Origin: Streptomyces lucensis JCM 4490
Lineage (GTDB): Bacteria; Actinomycetota; Actinomycetes; Streptomycetales; Streptomycetaceae
Length of the DNA: 64,000 nucleotides
Direction: 5' to 3'
Assembly: GCF_014650035.1 (NCBI RefSeq)
Contig: NZ_BMUE01000021.1
Location: 1-64,000 of the forward strand
In this document: one piece after another, positions 57,982-64,000 of the stretch
How positions within the stretch are numbered: the first letter of the stretch is position 1
Layout: each line of letters begins with the position of its first letter
Notes under the pieces: model-generated
Databases searched by the model: none
Told to the model about the DNA's origin: nothing
The model's input: the letters and a program-made list of their open reading frames with translations, nothing else
Program-made: the position numbers and the translations under genes

Positions 57982-58646
57982 CCGCGAGCCTCCTTCTCCC
58001 CGGCCCGCCTGCGGCCGCGGTACAGCTCGGAGGCGAGCGGGAGCAGCGAAACCGCGACGATCAGCGCGACCAGCGGCAGCAGATAGCGGTCCACGTCCGG
58101 GATCGAGGAACCCAGCACGTAGCCCGCCAGGGTCAGGCCGACGCTCCACACCAGGCCGCCGACCGCCTGCCACACGGTGAACGCCCGGACGGGCACCTCC
58201 AGCGCCCCCGCCAGCGGATTGAGCACGGTCCGCACCACCGGCACGAACCGCGCCAGCACGATCGCCTTCGCGTGCCCGTAGCGGCCGAGCAGTTCCTCGG
58301 CTCTCCTCGCGCCGTCACGCAGCCGTGCCGAGCGGCTGCGCGCCAGCAGGGCGCCGCCCGCCCGGCGCCCGATCAGATAGCCGCACTGGGCGCCGGCCAG
58401 CGCGCCGAACGCCGCCGCGGCCAGCAGCGGCCCCAGCGACAGCCGGACGCCGTGCTGCCCCGTGCCGGTGCACAGCAGGCCCGCCGTGAACAGCAGGGAG
58501 TCACCCGGCAGGAAGAAGCCGATCAGCAGGCCCGTCTCGGCGAACATCACCACACCGACCCCGAGCACACCGAAAGCGGCCAGGAGGGACCGCGCGTCCA
58601 GCGGGTTCACCGCGAGCTGCGACGATAGGGCCACGGGTGTGGTCAT
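57978..58646 (-). CDS. DedA-family membrane protein
   Basis: A 222-residue protein of the DedA family, implicated in undecaprenyl-phosphate or lipid flipping. Visible are the ETGLLIGFFLPGDSLLFTAG loop with Glu and Asp, GAQCGYLIGRRAG, and the second re-entrant motif RFVPVVRTVLNPLAGALEVP with its Arg. ATG 58646 is preferred: AAGGA is 9 bases upstream; ATG 58652 is too close. As first gene of the dedA-PAP2-regulator-kinase operon it is read from the region that holds the two BlaI-type operators. Confidence 0.88.
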   Translation of the reverse strand: MTTPVALSSQLAVNPLDARSLLAAFGVLGVGVVMFAETGLLIGFFLPGDSLLFTAGLLCTGTGQHGVRLSLGPLLAAAAFGALAGAQCGYLIGRRAGGALLARSRSARLRDGARRAEELLGRYGHAKAIVLARFVPVVRTVLNPLAGALEVPVRAFTVWQAVGGLVWSVGLTLAGYVLGSSIPDVDRYLLPLVALIVAVSLLPLASELYRGRRRAGEKEARG

Positions 58647-58724
58647 CGGCATGAGTCCTTTCCGGGCGGACGACCGGAAGCAGGGCGACGGCACGCACGG
58701 CAACGGCACGCACGGCACCCGGCC

Positions 58725-58761
58725 GTCTACAATTCCGTAGACTGTCTACCGCACTGTAGAC
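58725..58761. promoter_or_regulatory. Twin BlaI-type operators
   Basis: Two perfect inverted repeats GTCTAC-N6-GTAGAC at 58725-58742 and 58744-58761, 19 bases centre to centre. They lie 80 bases from the dedA start and 25 bases from the BlaI start, so one BlaI-family repressor could control both divergent operons. Confidence 0.85.
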
Positions 58762-58785
58762 GATCGCGGGGTGAGGATCGTTCCC

Positions 58786-59154
58786 ATGAACCCGGAGAAG
58801 GACGAACGCCGGCCGGCGGGCGAACTGGAGGCCGCGGTGCTGGCCGCCCTGTGGGCCGCCGACGCCCCGCTCACCCCGGCGCAGGTCCAGGTGGAACTGG
58901 CCGCCGGACTGGCCCGGACGACCGTGACGACGATCCTGTCCCGCCTGTACGAGAAGGGCACCCTGGAACGGCAGCGGCAGGGCCGCGGCTACGCCTACCG
59001 CCCCATAGAGGACCCGCACGGCCTGACCGCCCTGCGCATGCACAGCGAACTCGCCCGCGACAGCGACCGGGAGACGGTCCTGTCCCGCTTCGTCGCCCAG
59101 CTCAGCCCGGACGACGAGCAGGTGCTGCGCCGGCTGCTGGAGGAGGGCCCGTGA
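58786..59154 (+). CDS. BlaI/MecI-family repressor
   Basis: A 122-residue winged-helix repressor of the penicillinase-repressor type. The N-terminal domain is GELEAAVLAALWAADAPLTP, then RTTVTTILSRLYEKGTLERQ and YAYRPIED; the C-terminal dimer helices are FVAQLSPDDEQVLRRLLEE. ATG 58786 is chosen because GAGGAT lies 8 bases before it; the in-frame GTG 58771 contains this site. The M56 gene overlaps its stop by 4 bases (GTGA). Cognate operators lie just upstream. Confidence 0.92.
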   Translation: MNPEKDERRPAGELEAAVLAALWAADAPLTPAQVQVELAAGLARTTVTTILSRLYEKGTLERQRQGRGYAYRPIEDPHGLTALRMHSELARDSDRETVLSRFVAQLSPDDEQVLRRLLEEGP

Positions 59155-60083
59155 CGCTCGTGGCGCTGCTGATCCCGCTGCTCCTGCCGTGGGCGGCGCT
59201 CGTGCCGGCCCGCCGCATCCTCGACCGCTGCCCGCCCGTGGCCGCCCTGTGGACACTCACCCTCTCGGCGCTGCTCCTCGCGGCCGGCACCATCGCGGCG
59301 CTCGGCACGCTCGCCCTGACCGGCCTGCTGGAGATCCCGGCCCTCGCCGCCCTCGCCGAGCTGGTGCGGCCGCTGCGGACGCCGTCCACGGCACTGGTCC
59401 CGCCCCTGGCCGCCGCGGCCGCCGGCCTCCTCGCGCTCGCCGCCCTCACCCTCGGCCGCTCCGTCGTGCGGCAGGCGGCGGGCCTGCGCACCGCCCGGCA
59501 CCAGGCAGGCCGCCGGGCCCCCGCGGGAGACCTGTGCGTCGTCGAGTCCCCGCACCCCGACGCCTACGCGCTGCCCGGCCGCCCGCACCGCATCGTCGTC
59601 ACCACCGCCATGCTGCGCAGCCTCGACGCGCGTGAGCGCGAGGCGCTCTTCGCGCACGAGCGGGCCCACAACACCGGCGGCCACCACTACTTCCTGGCCG
59701 TCGCCGAACTCGCCGCCCACTGCCACCCCGCGCTGCGCACGGTCCGCGAGGTCATCCGGCTGGCCGCCGAGCGGGCCGCGGACGAGGCCGCCGCCACCGC
59801 CGTCGGCGACCGGCGCCTCACCGCACACGCCATCGCCCGCGCCGCCCTGGCCGCGCACACGGCCGACGCCTCCCGGCCCGCGGTCACCCCCGCGGCCACC
59901 ACGGGCCCCGTACCGAAGCGCGTGACCGCCCTGCTGTCACCGGCCCCCCGCACCCCGCGCGCCCTGACCTGGCTGGCCGCCCCACTGGCCGCCTGCGCCC
60001 TGCTGTCCTGCACGACCGCAGCGACCGCCGCACTCCACGTCCACCAGGACATCGAGATCGCCCAGGGCGAGACCGGCTCCTGA
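59151..60083 (+). CDS. M56-family membrane metallopeptidase
   Basis: A 310-residue BlaR1/MecR1-like membrane protease without the extracellular penicillin-binding sensor domain. About three helices precede the cytosolic zinc site ALFAHERAHNTGGHHY (HExxH-type HERAH) and the third ligand in AAERAADEAAA; a final helix (LAAPLAACALLSCTT) follows. It would cleave the BlaI repressor when triggered. It overlaps the repressor gene by 4 bases. The sensing input is unknown, since the usual sensor is absent. Confidence 0.9.
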   Translation: MTLVALLIPLLLPWAALVPARRILDRCPPVAALWTLTLSALLLAAGTIAALGTLALTGLLEIPALAALAELVRPLRTPSTALVPPLAAAAAGLLALAALTLGRSVVRQAAGLRTARHQAGRRAPAGDLCVVESPHPDAYALPGRPHRIVVTTAMLRSLDAREREALFAHERAHNTGGHHYFLAVAELAAHCHPALRTVREVIRLAAERAADEAAATAVGDRRLTAHAIARAALAAHTADASRPAVTPAATTGPVPKRVTALLSPAPRTPRALTWLAAPLAACALLSCTTAATAALHVHQDIEIAQGETGS

Positions 60084-60621
60084 CCACCCGTCACCGAACC
60101 GCCGGACAGTGTGAACACGGGGCGCCGGGCCGGCTTCGACAGCCGCCTCATCAGCACCTGAGCGACCTCGCGTCAGCGAGATCCCGCCCGCTCGCCGCGA
60201 GAGGAGTCAGCTCAAGGCCACACCAGGCAGTACGGCTGGTGCCCCGCCTCGTGCAGGCGGTGGGAGAAGTCCTGCCACTCGTGCAGCGATTGGAAGAGGC
60301 TGCGCGCTGACCTGGGGCTTCTCGGTTAGACGTGCGTTGACCTGCGGAAACCCTTCTTGGTAGTTCTCACGGGTTAACGCCGTTTCCCGGGCCCATGTGC
60401 CCTGGATGTGCCCTCCGGGGACGTGGCTGGGGAGGCGCGTTCAGGCCCAGCTTTCGCGCCTAGGGCGCCGTGATGAGGGCAGTGATGCGGAGAAGGATCC
60501 CAGTCGGGCAGTGTCCGCGAGGCGTCTTGAGCTGTTTGGCAGGTGTACCCGTACGCATACGGGTTGGATGAACGCGGGGCCGCTGCATGCGGTCGAATCC
60601 CAGTGAGGCAGGGTGGGGGCC
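60084..60621. other. Gene-free, mosaic intergenic region
   Basis: These 538 bases hold no convincing gene. Contents: an open minus-strand stretch at 60212-60325 whose translation ends LHEAGHQPYCLVWP and a stop, possibly the tail of a decayed gene; an 11-base tandem pair (ATGTGCCCTGG then ATGTGCCCTCC, 60395-60416); an inverted repeat ACCCGTA-N4-TACGGGT at 60547-60564; and two 17-base near repeats 100 bases apart (60497 and 60597). GC is lower than in core genes, as in an accessory junction. Confidence 0.5.
60497..60613 (+). repeat. 17-base near-identical repeats exactly 100 bases apart
   Basis: ATCCCAGTCGGGCAGTG at 60497 and ATCCCAGTGAGGCAGGG at 60597 differ at three positions. They flank the small inverted repeat and lie just before the unknown gene at 60622. 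Confidence 0.8.
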
Positions 60622-61251
60622 ATGGTGACCTTGGCGAGTTCCCTGACGAGCGGTTCTGTGCGGGAGGCTTCTCGCGCCTTGCTGGAGCCGGGCGGGCAGG
60701 CCCGAACTGTCTCTGTCTTCGGGACCGAGGCGCTGTGCTTCTACCGTCTGAACGAGGATGAGCATGCGCGGCGCGAGGAAGTCTCCGCCGCCAGGGTGGA
60801 TAAGCTGCCCGACCTTGAGTGCCTGCTGACACTCCCGGTGGACGTTCCTGTTCCGCTGCAATCGCTGGACTCGCCGGCGCGGCGGGCGGTGCGAGGGCTG
60901 CCGTCGGGAGCGGTGGAGCGAGACCGGAAGACGGTCACCCGACGTGCCGTGCGGCCCCTGCAGGTGGATCTTGCTGTGGTTCGCGCTTCCGGGTGGCGCC
61001 TGGGCCTTGAGCGAGCGGGCCAATTTGCTCCCTTCTGCCGCCGGGCCATGCTGTTGGACCGTCTTCCAGCCCGACTGGATGAGGTCCTCGTCGAGGCCGA
61101 CTTCTACGGCATCGGCGTGTTCGTCGCCTCCGGAGACGAGGTCGAGCTGGTACTGGAGCCGGAGGACTACAGGCCGCCCCGGCACACCGCTGCGGCCTGG
61201 TGGTTCGTCGAGGATGTATATCAGCGCCTACGCTCGGCGGCGGCTGTCTGA
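60622..61251 (+). CDS. Unknown protein of the accessory patch
   Basis: A 209-residue soluble protein I cannot assign. It is Arg-rich, with a charged N-terminal half (FYRLNEDEHARREEVSAARV), a middle part RRAVRPLQVDLAVVRASGWR and a C-terminal module DEVLVEADFYGIGVFVASGD then VELVLEPEDYRPPRHTAAAW WFVEDVYQRL that looks compact and beta-alpha. Third-codon GC is lower than in the neighbouring core genes. It converges with the TGT-like gene and overlaps it by 31 bases, so the two may be functionally or regulatorily linked. ATG 60622 has a weak GGTGGGGG before it. Confidence 0.6.
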   Translation: MVTLASSLTSGSVREASRALLEPGGQARTVSVFGTEALCFYRLNEDEHARREEVSAARVDKLPDLECLLTLPVDVPVPLQSLDSPARRAVRGLPSGAVERDRKTVTRRAVRPLQVDLAVVRASGWRLGLERAGQFAPFCRRAMLLDRLPARLDEVLVEADFYGIGVFVASGDEVELVLEPEDYRPPRHTAAAWWFVEDVYQRLRSAAAV

Positions 61252-62453
61252 GCCGATGTCTTGGCGGCTTCGGGAGCGGTCGACGCCCATCGATCGAGCT
61301 GCGCCGGAGACTTGAACGCCTTCGGCTGCCTGATGGACGTGTTGATCAGTTCGTACTGATCGAGAGCTTTCTGGCAGCGGTCGAACCACCACTGCTGGCG
61401 TGCTGTGCCGGGCTTGACGGAAGTAAGGGCGCGCAGCCACTCCATGAGGACAGCGACGTTGTGGGCCGCCGCTGCGGCAGGAAGCTCGCCGCGGTTGCTT
61501 GTGAAGGCGTCCAGCGCGAGCTTGCCGGCGCAGGCCGAGCAGAAGCAGACCGGAGCGTGGGCGCCACCGTAACGCTTGGCGATCGTCTCGCCCAGGAAGA
61601 AGGCCATCAGGTCGGGGAAGAGAACGTGCGGTGACTGCACGGGGATGCTCTTGTTGGTCTGCGCTTTTTCGCCGGGGGCGATGATGTGCCGGTAGCGGCT
61701 GCTGGCGCCGAAGGCTGTGAAGGCGGCACCGAAGGCCAGGGCGCCGAATGCCGCGAGATCTGTGCGTAGCAGGGCAGCTCTGGGGACTTCCTCGATGACC
61801 TGCTTGAGATGACTTACGGCCTTGGCGTAACGGGCCAGGGGGTCCATCTGCCCGCCCAGCATGATGGCCTTCGGCCCCTTGATCATCCGCAGGTAGGCGA
61901 TGAGCTGGCGGGTCGATTCCTCGTCGCGTAGCCAGGAGACATCAACCGGAGCGGCGAAGATCACCTCTGGATCGTCGAGTTCCAGGACTCGTGTCACGGC
62001 GGCCCGGAGGGCATCGGAGTCCTCGCCCCTGATGTAGCCGGTGGGGGTCATGGGGAGCGTTGCTCCGGCGTCCCGCTGCTCGGCCAGAGACAGTTCCAGG
62101 GGATCGTCGAGGAAGAGCGTGGGCTCGGCGTCGTAGGGGAAGGGGTTCTCCTCGGTCGCGGCGCTGACCTCGTACACCGCCGGGTCGATCAGGAGCGGAG
62201 CGGCGTAGCCGTCCCGGTATCGCAGGGTGCCGGCCTTCTTCACGGCGTCGATGCCACACAGGATGAGTCCACTGCGTGCCAGGTCGACCTGCCCCTGGAC
62301 GTAGCCGAGCCGGGCGGTGCTGACCTGGATCAGCATGCGGCCCTGCAGACTGTTCAGGCTGTCCGGCCGGTCTCGCGCACCCACAGCGTCGGGAGGCTCG
62401 GTCAGATCGGAGCGTGGACGAGGCAGCGGGGCGGAACGGTCGGTCATGGTCAC
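61221..62453 (-). CDS. TGT-like zinc protein, possible nucleic-acid base modifier
   Basis: A 410-residue protein with no confident family name. It carries Cys303-x-Cys305-x2-Cys308-x22-His331 (PVCFCSAC...AAHNVAVLMEWL), the spacing and order of the zinc site of tRNA-guanine transglycosylases (C-x-C-x2-C-x25-H in E. coli) including the following HN-x-LM context. Alternating strands and helices upstream (AAPLLIDPAVYEVS, VIFAAPVDVSWLRD, KAIMLGGQMDPL) fit a TIM barrel. The segment aligned with the catalytic Asp (GAAFTAFGASSRYRH) lacks an obvious Asp, so it may be inactive or divergent. TGT paralogues such as DpdA modify DNA in defence islands. Its ATG overlaps the stop of the XRE-ImmA/IrrE gene (ATGA). 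Confidence 0.5.
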   Translation of the reverse strand: MTMTDRSAPLPRPRSDLTEPPDAVGARDRPDSLNSLQGRMLIQVSTARLGYVQGQVDLARSGLILCGIDAVKKAGTLRYRDGYAAPLLIDPAVYEVSAATEENPFPYDAEPTLFLDDPLELSLAEQRDAGATLPMTPTGYIRGEDSDALRAAVTRVLELDDPEVIFAAPVDVSWLRDEESTRQLIAYLRMIKGPKAIMLGGQMDPLARYAKAVSHLKQVIEEVPRAALLRTDLAAFGALAFGAAFTAFGASSRYRHIIAPGEKAQTNKSIPVQSPHVLFPDLMAFFLGETIAKRYGGAHAPVCFCSACAGKLALDAFTSNRGELPAAAAAHNVAVLMEWLRALTSVKPGTARQQWWFDRCQKALDQYELINTSIRQPKAFKSPAQLDRWASTAPEAAKTSAQTAAAERRR

Positions 62454-63556
62454 CTTCGGAAGGCCGGGAATGATGATGAACCGGCGCCCTCGACGTACAG
62501 GCGCTGGAAGTCTTCAGGAAGCAGGTGCGCGCAGGCAGCCGCATCCTCCAGAGTCATCTGGCGGTCGGTCAGCAAGGTGTGGACAAGGGCGGCGAGGCGC
62601 CGCGGCTGCTCTGGGGGGACATCAACAGGCTCTGCGGTCCGGTAGCCGAGCGCTGACATCTCGATCATCAGGGTGCGGTACTGCCACTCGCTGACGGCGT
62701 TGAGCGTTTGGGCACGGCGCAGCAGCGCGCTCATGGAAACCCCCCAAAGCCGCTTCAGCTCCGTCAGCCTGGCCAGATCGACGCCGTCGGAGAACGCCTG
62801 CCAGATATCGGAGGCAGGCATCAAGAACTCGGCAGCGAAGGCGTCGGCCTGCTTCTCCTGTGTTGACCCTGTGCCCGGCTCGTCATGCATCACAAGGTGA
62901 CCCAGCTCGTGCGCGAGGCTGAAGCGACGTCGGTCGCCCGGTGCCCGGGTGTTGACCAGGAGCAGAGGTTGCCCGCCTTCTGCCCACTGGCTTACGGCGT
63001 CCAACAGGTCGCTGTCCAGGTCGCGGGTGATTACCAGTGCGCCGGCATGCTCCAGCACCGCGACTATGTCGGGCACCGGACCGGGGGTCATGCACCACTC
63101 CCTGCGGACTCGCCGGGCAGCGTCCTTCGGGGTGGTGAGGTCATCCAGCGAGACCCTGAAGAAGTGTTGCGGGACTTGTGGCAATGCCGCTGCGGACGCC
63201 AGGCCGTTCAACTGAATCCGTGAGAGCGCCAAATGGGCGTGCACGCGCCGCAGAGCGGAAGCAGACAGAGATGCTTTCTTGCGGTGGTGGACCAGACCCA
63301 CTCCGATGCCGCTGACCTGCGGATCCAGGCACAGCAGCTCAGGAGGGTAGCCGAGCGCCGCTGCGTATAGCTCAAGACGCTCGCCAGTGACGACGAGACG
63401 ACCAGCCTCCGCTCGGCTTACGTAGCCCTGAGAAACCGTAGTGCCACTCAGCGACGCCTTGGTCATAGCCGTGGCGACCTCAGCCTGCGTCAGCCCGCGG
63501 GACTCGCGCGCCAGCACGAGCATCCCGGGGTGCGCCCGCAGCTCAGCGATCGCCAT
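62450..63556 (-). CDS. XRE regulator fused to ImmA/IrrE metallopeptidase
   Basis: A 368-residue protein. Residues about 10-75 are an XRE helix-turn-helix (GLTQAEVATAM, then TVSQGYVSRAEAGRL); residues about 165-260 are an ImmA/IrrE zinc peptidase with HELGH at 216-220 (FSLAHELGHLVMHDE) and a downstream EKQADAFAAEFLMP helix giving the third ligand. In related phage and stress systems (ImmR/ImmA, IrrE/DdrO) the peptidase cleaves a repressor; here both parts are in one chain. ATG 63556 follows AAGGTGGTG; GTG 63568 is part of that site. It is the first gene of a two-gene operon with the TGT-like gene, and an inverted repeat sits in its promoter. Confidence 0.88.
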   Translation of the reverse strand: MAIAELRAHPGMLVLARESRGLTQAEVATAMTKASLSGTTVSQGYVSRAEAGRLVVTGERLELYAAALGYPPELLCLDPQVSGIGVGLVHHRKKASLSASALRRVHAHLALSRIQLNGLASAAALPQVPQHFFRVSLDDLTTPKDAARRVRREWCMTPGPVPDIVAVLEHAGALVITRDLDSDLLDAVSQWAEGGQPLLLVNTRAPGDRRRFSLAHELGHLVMHDEPGTGSTQEKQADAFAAEFLMPASDIWQAFSDGVDLARLTELKRLWGVSMSALLRRAQTLNAVSEWQYRTLMIEMSALGYRTAEPVDVPPEQPRRLAALVHTLLTDRQMTLEDAAACAHLLPEDFQRLYVEGAGSSSFPAFRR

Positions 63557-63579
63557 ACACGACACCACCTTGTATCAGA

Positions 63580-63621
63580 CCTCGAAACAGTAGCACGAAA
63601 TATTCCACGACTGATTCGAGG
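63580..63621. promoter_or_regulatory. Inverted repeat CCTCGAA...TTCGAGG upstream of the XRE gene
   Basis: Seven-base arms at 63580-63586 and 63615-63621, each extended by a CAG-type flank, in an AT-richer stretch 24-65 bases before the XRE start. It is a likely autoregulatory site. Confidence 0.5.
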
Positions 63622-63795
63622 ACCTGAGCCCCCTCCGTAAATCTCGACGTGCGGCGGACCTTCTGTGTGCTGCATCCGTTCCCTCCAGGGCCGGACGGGG
63701 GCTTCGGAGATGCCGTCGCGCGTGACACCAGGAGTAGCGTGGGAGCTGCGGGGCGGAGTCCCGTCGTCGCACCGGCCTACAGACGGGTGGTCATC

Positions 63796-64000
63796 ATGAC
63801 CAGCTCGGACACACCACCTGTTCCCCGGCGTCTGCCCAGTGGCGTCCACGAGGCCGTGCGACCGGGATGTGCGCTTCTCCGGCTGGAGACGACCGAATCA
63901 CGCAAGGGCGTCCTCGACGGCGCGTGGTGGCCGCGCTCGCGCGACATCGGCGCCGAGCTGCCCGCCCTGTTGAGTGCCCTCGTCGCCCACCTCGGCCCCG
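63796..64000 (+). CDS. DUF5994 family protein (5' part)
   Basis: The first 68 codons of a gene cut by the window end. It begins MTSSDTPPVPRRLPSGVHEA and contains ETTESRKGVLDGAWWPRSRD, then IGAELPALLSALVAHLGP, the DUF5994 signature of Streptomyces proteins of unknown function. ATG 63796 follows GGGTGG. It marks the return to ordinary chromosomal genes after the accessory patch and is divergent from the XRE operon. Confidence 0.75.
   Translation, partial: MTSSDTPPVPRRLPSGVHEAVRPGCALLRLETTESRKGVLDGAWWPRSRDIGAELPALLSALVAHLGP

Noticed and set aside
60212..60325. Minus-strand remnant ending LHEAGHQPYCLVWP
   Set aside because: Open for only 38 codons after a stop and unmatched to any family I know; noted as a possible decayed gene end but not called.
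60397..60606. Plus-strand 69-codon frame in the mosaic region
   Set aside because: No recognisable sequence, no ribosome-binding site, and it spans inverted and direct repeats.
60591..60613. tRNA-like GGTCGAATCCC segment
   Set aside because: It resembles a T-arm, but no acceptor, D-arm or anticodon arm can be folded around it.
63490..63849. Minus-strand frames upstream of the XRE gene
   Set aside because: They run through the promoter inverted repeat and have no recognisable product.

Overview
This is a 64 kb piece of a high-GC actinobacterial chromosome, almost certainly Streptomyces. It carries a sigma-BldN/RsbN developmental pair, a BldD-target-like small regulator (bdtA), a Rex-controlled rex-hemACD operon, a class I lysyl-tRNA synthetase divergent from argS, and the strong GC-rich third-codon bias typical of the genus. 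Gene names rest on motifs and recalled family features; no search was run. I saw no rRNA, tRNA, CRISPR array, insertion sequence or replication origin.

Layout. 0-5.6 kb: HAD phosphatase, VC0807-type membrane protein, MFS transporter, AcuC-like deacetylase, a phosphatase-like protein, bdtA and a 32-residue bS22-type ribosomal peptide. 5.7-11.7 kb: epimerase, phospholipid acyltransferase, rsbN and bldN (opposite strand) and a HAD-IB phosphatase. 11.8-19.2 kb: glutaredoxin, then rex-hemA-hemC-hemD with 4-base overlaps behind a Rex operator, a small gene and hemB. 19.2-27.2 kb: surface and regulatory genes (DUF4232 lipoprotein, HTH-membrane protein, aminotransferase, DUF4253, PQQ lipoprotein, VOC protein, WYL regulator, SUKH-4 protein). 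27.2-35.6 kb: argS/lysS, a DUF2637 protein, two DUF3558 lipoproteins and RtcB. 35.6-47.5 kb: redox enzymes, an HxlR regulator, an LLM monooxygenase with its FMN reductase, a two-component system, an MprF-like protein, an M55 peptidase and an MBL-fold protein. 47.7-54.1 kb: a 1406-residue nitrate reductase/flavoprotein fusion, a secreted protein and a LuxR-type protein. 54.3-60.1 kb: a DUF347 membrane protein convergent with a dedA-PAP2-response regulator-kinase operon, which diverges from a blaI-M56 pair across twin operators. 60.1-63.6 kb: an accessory-looking patch with an unknown gene convergent with a two-gene operon encoding an XRE-ImmA/IrrE protein and a TGT-like zinc protein. The window ends in a DUF5994 gene.

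Whole-window patterns. About a dozen genes start 6-7 bases after a -10-like hexamer, so they are probably leaderless. Many intergenic regions hold recent-looking tandem or direct duplications (units of 20, 26, 35, 38 and 39 bases). The best candidate for an undescribed system is the XRE-ImmA/IrrE plus TGT-like operon at 61.2-63.6 kb. The second is the DUF347/two-component/BlaI envelope locus at 54-60 kb.
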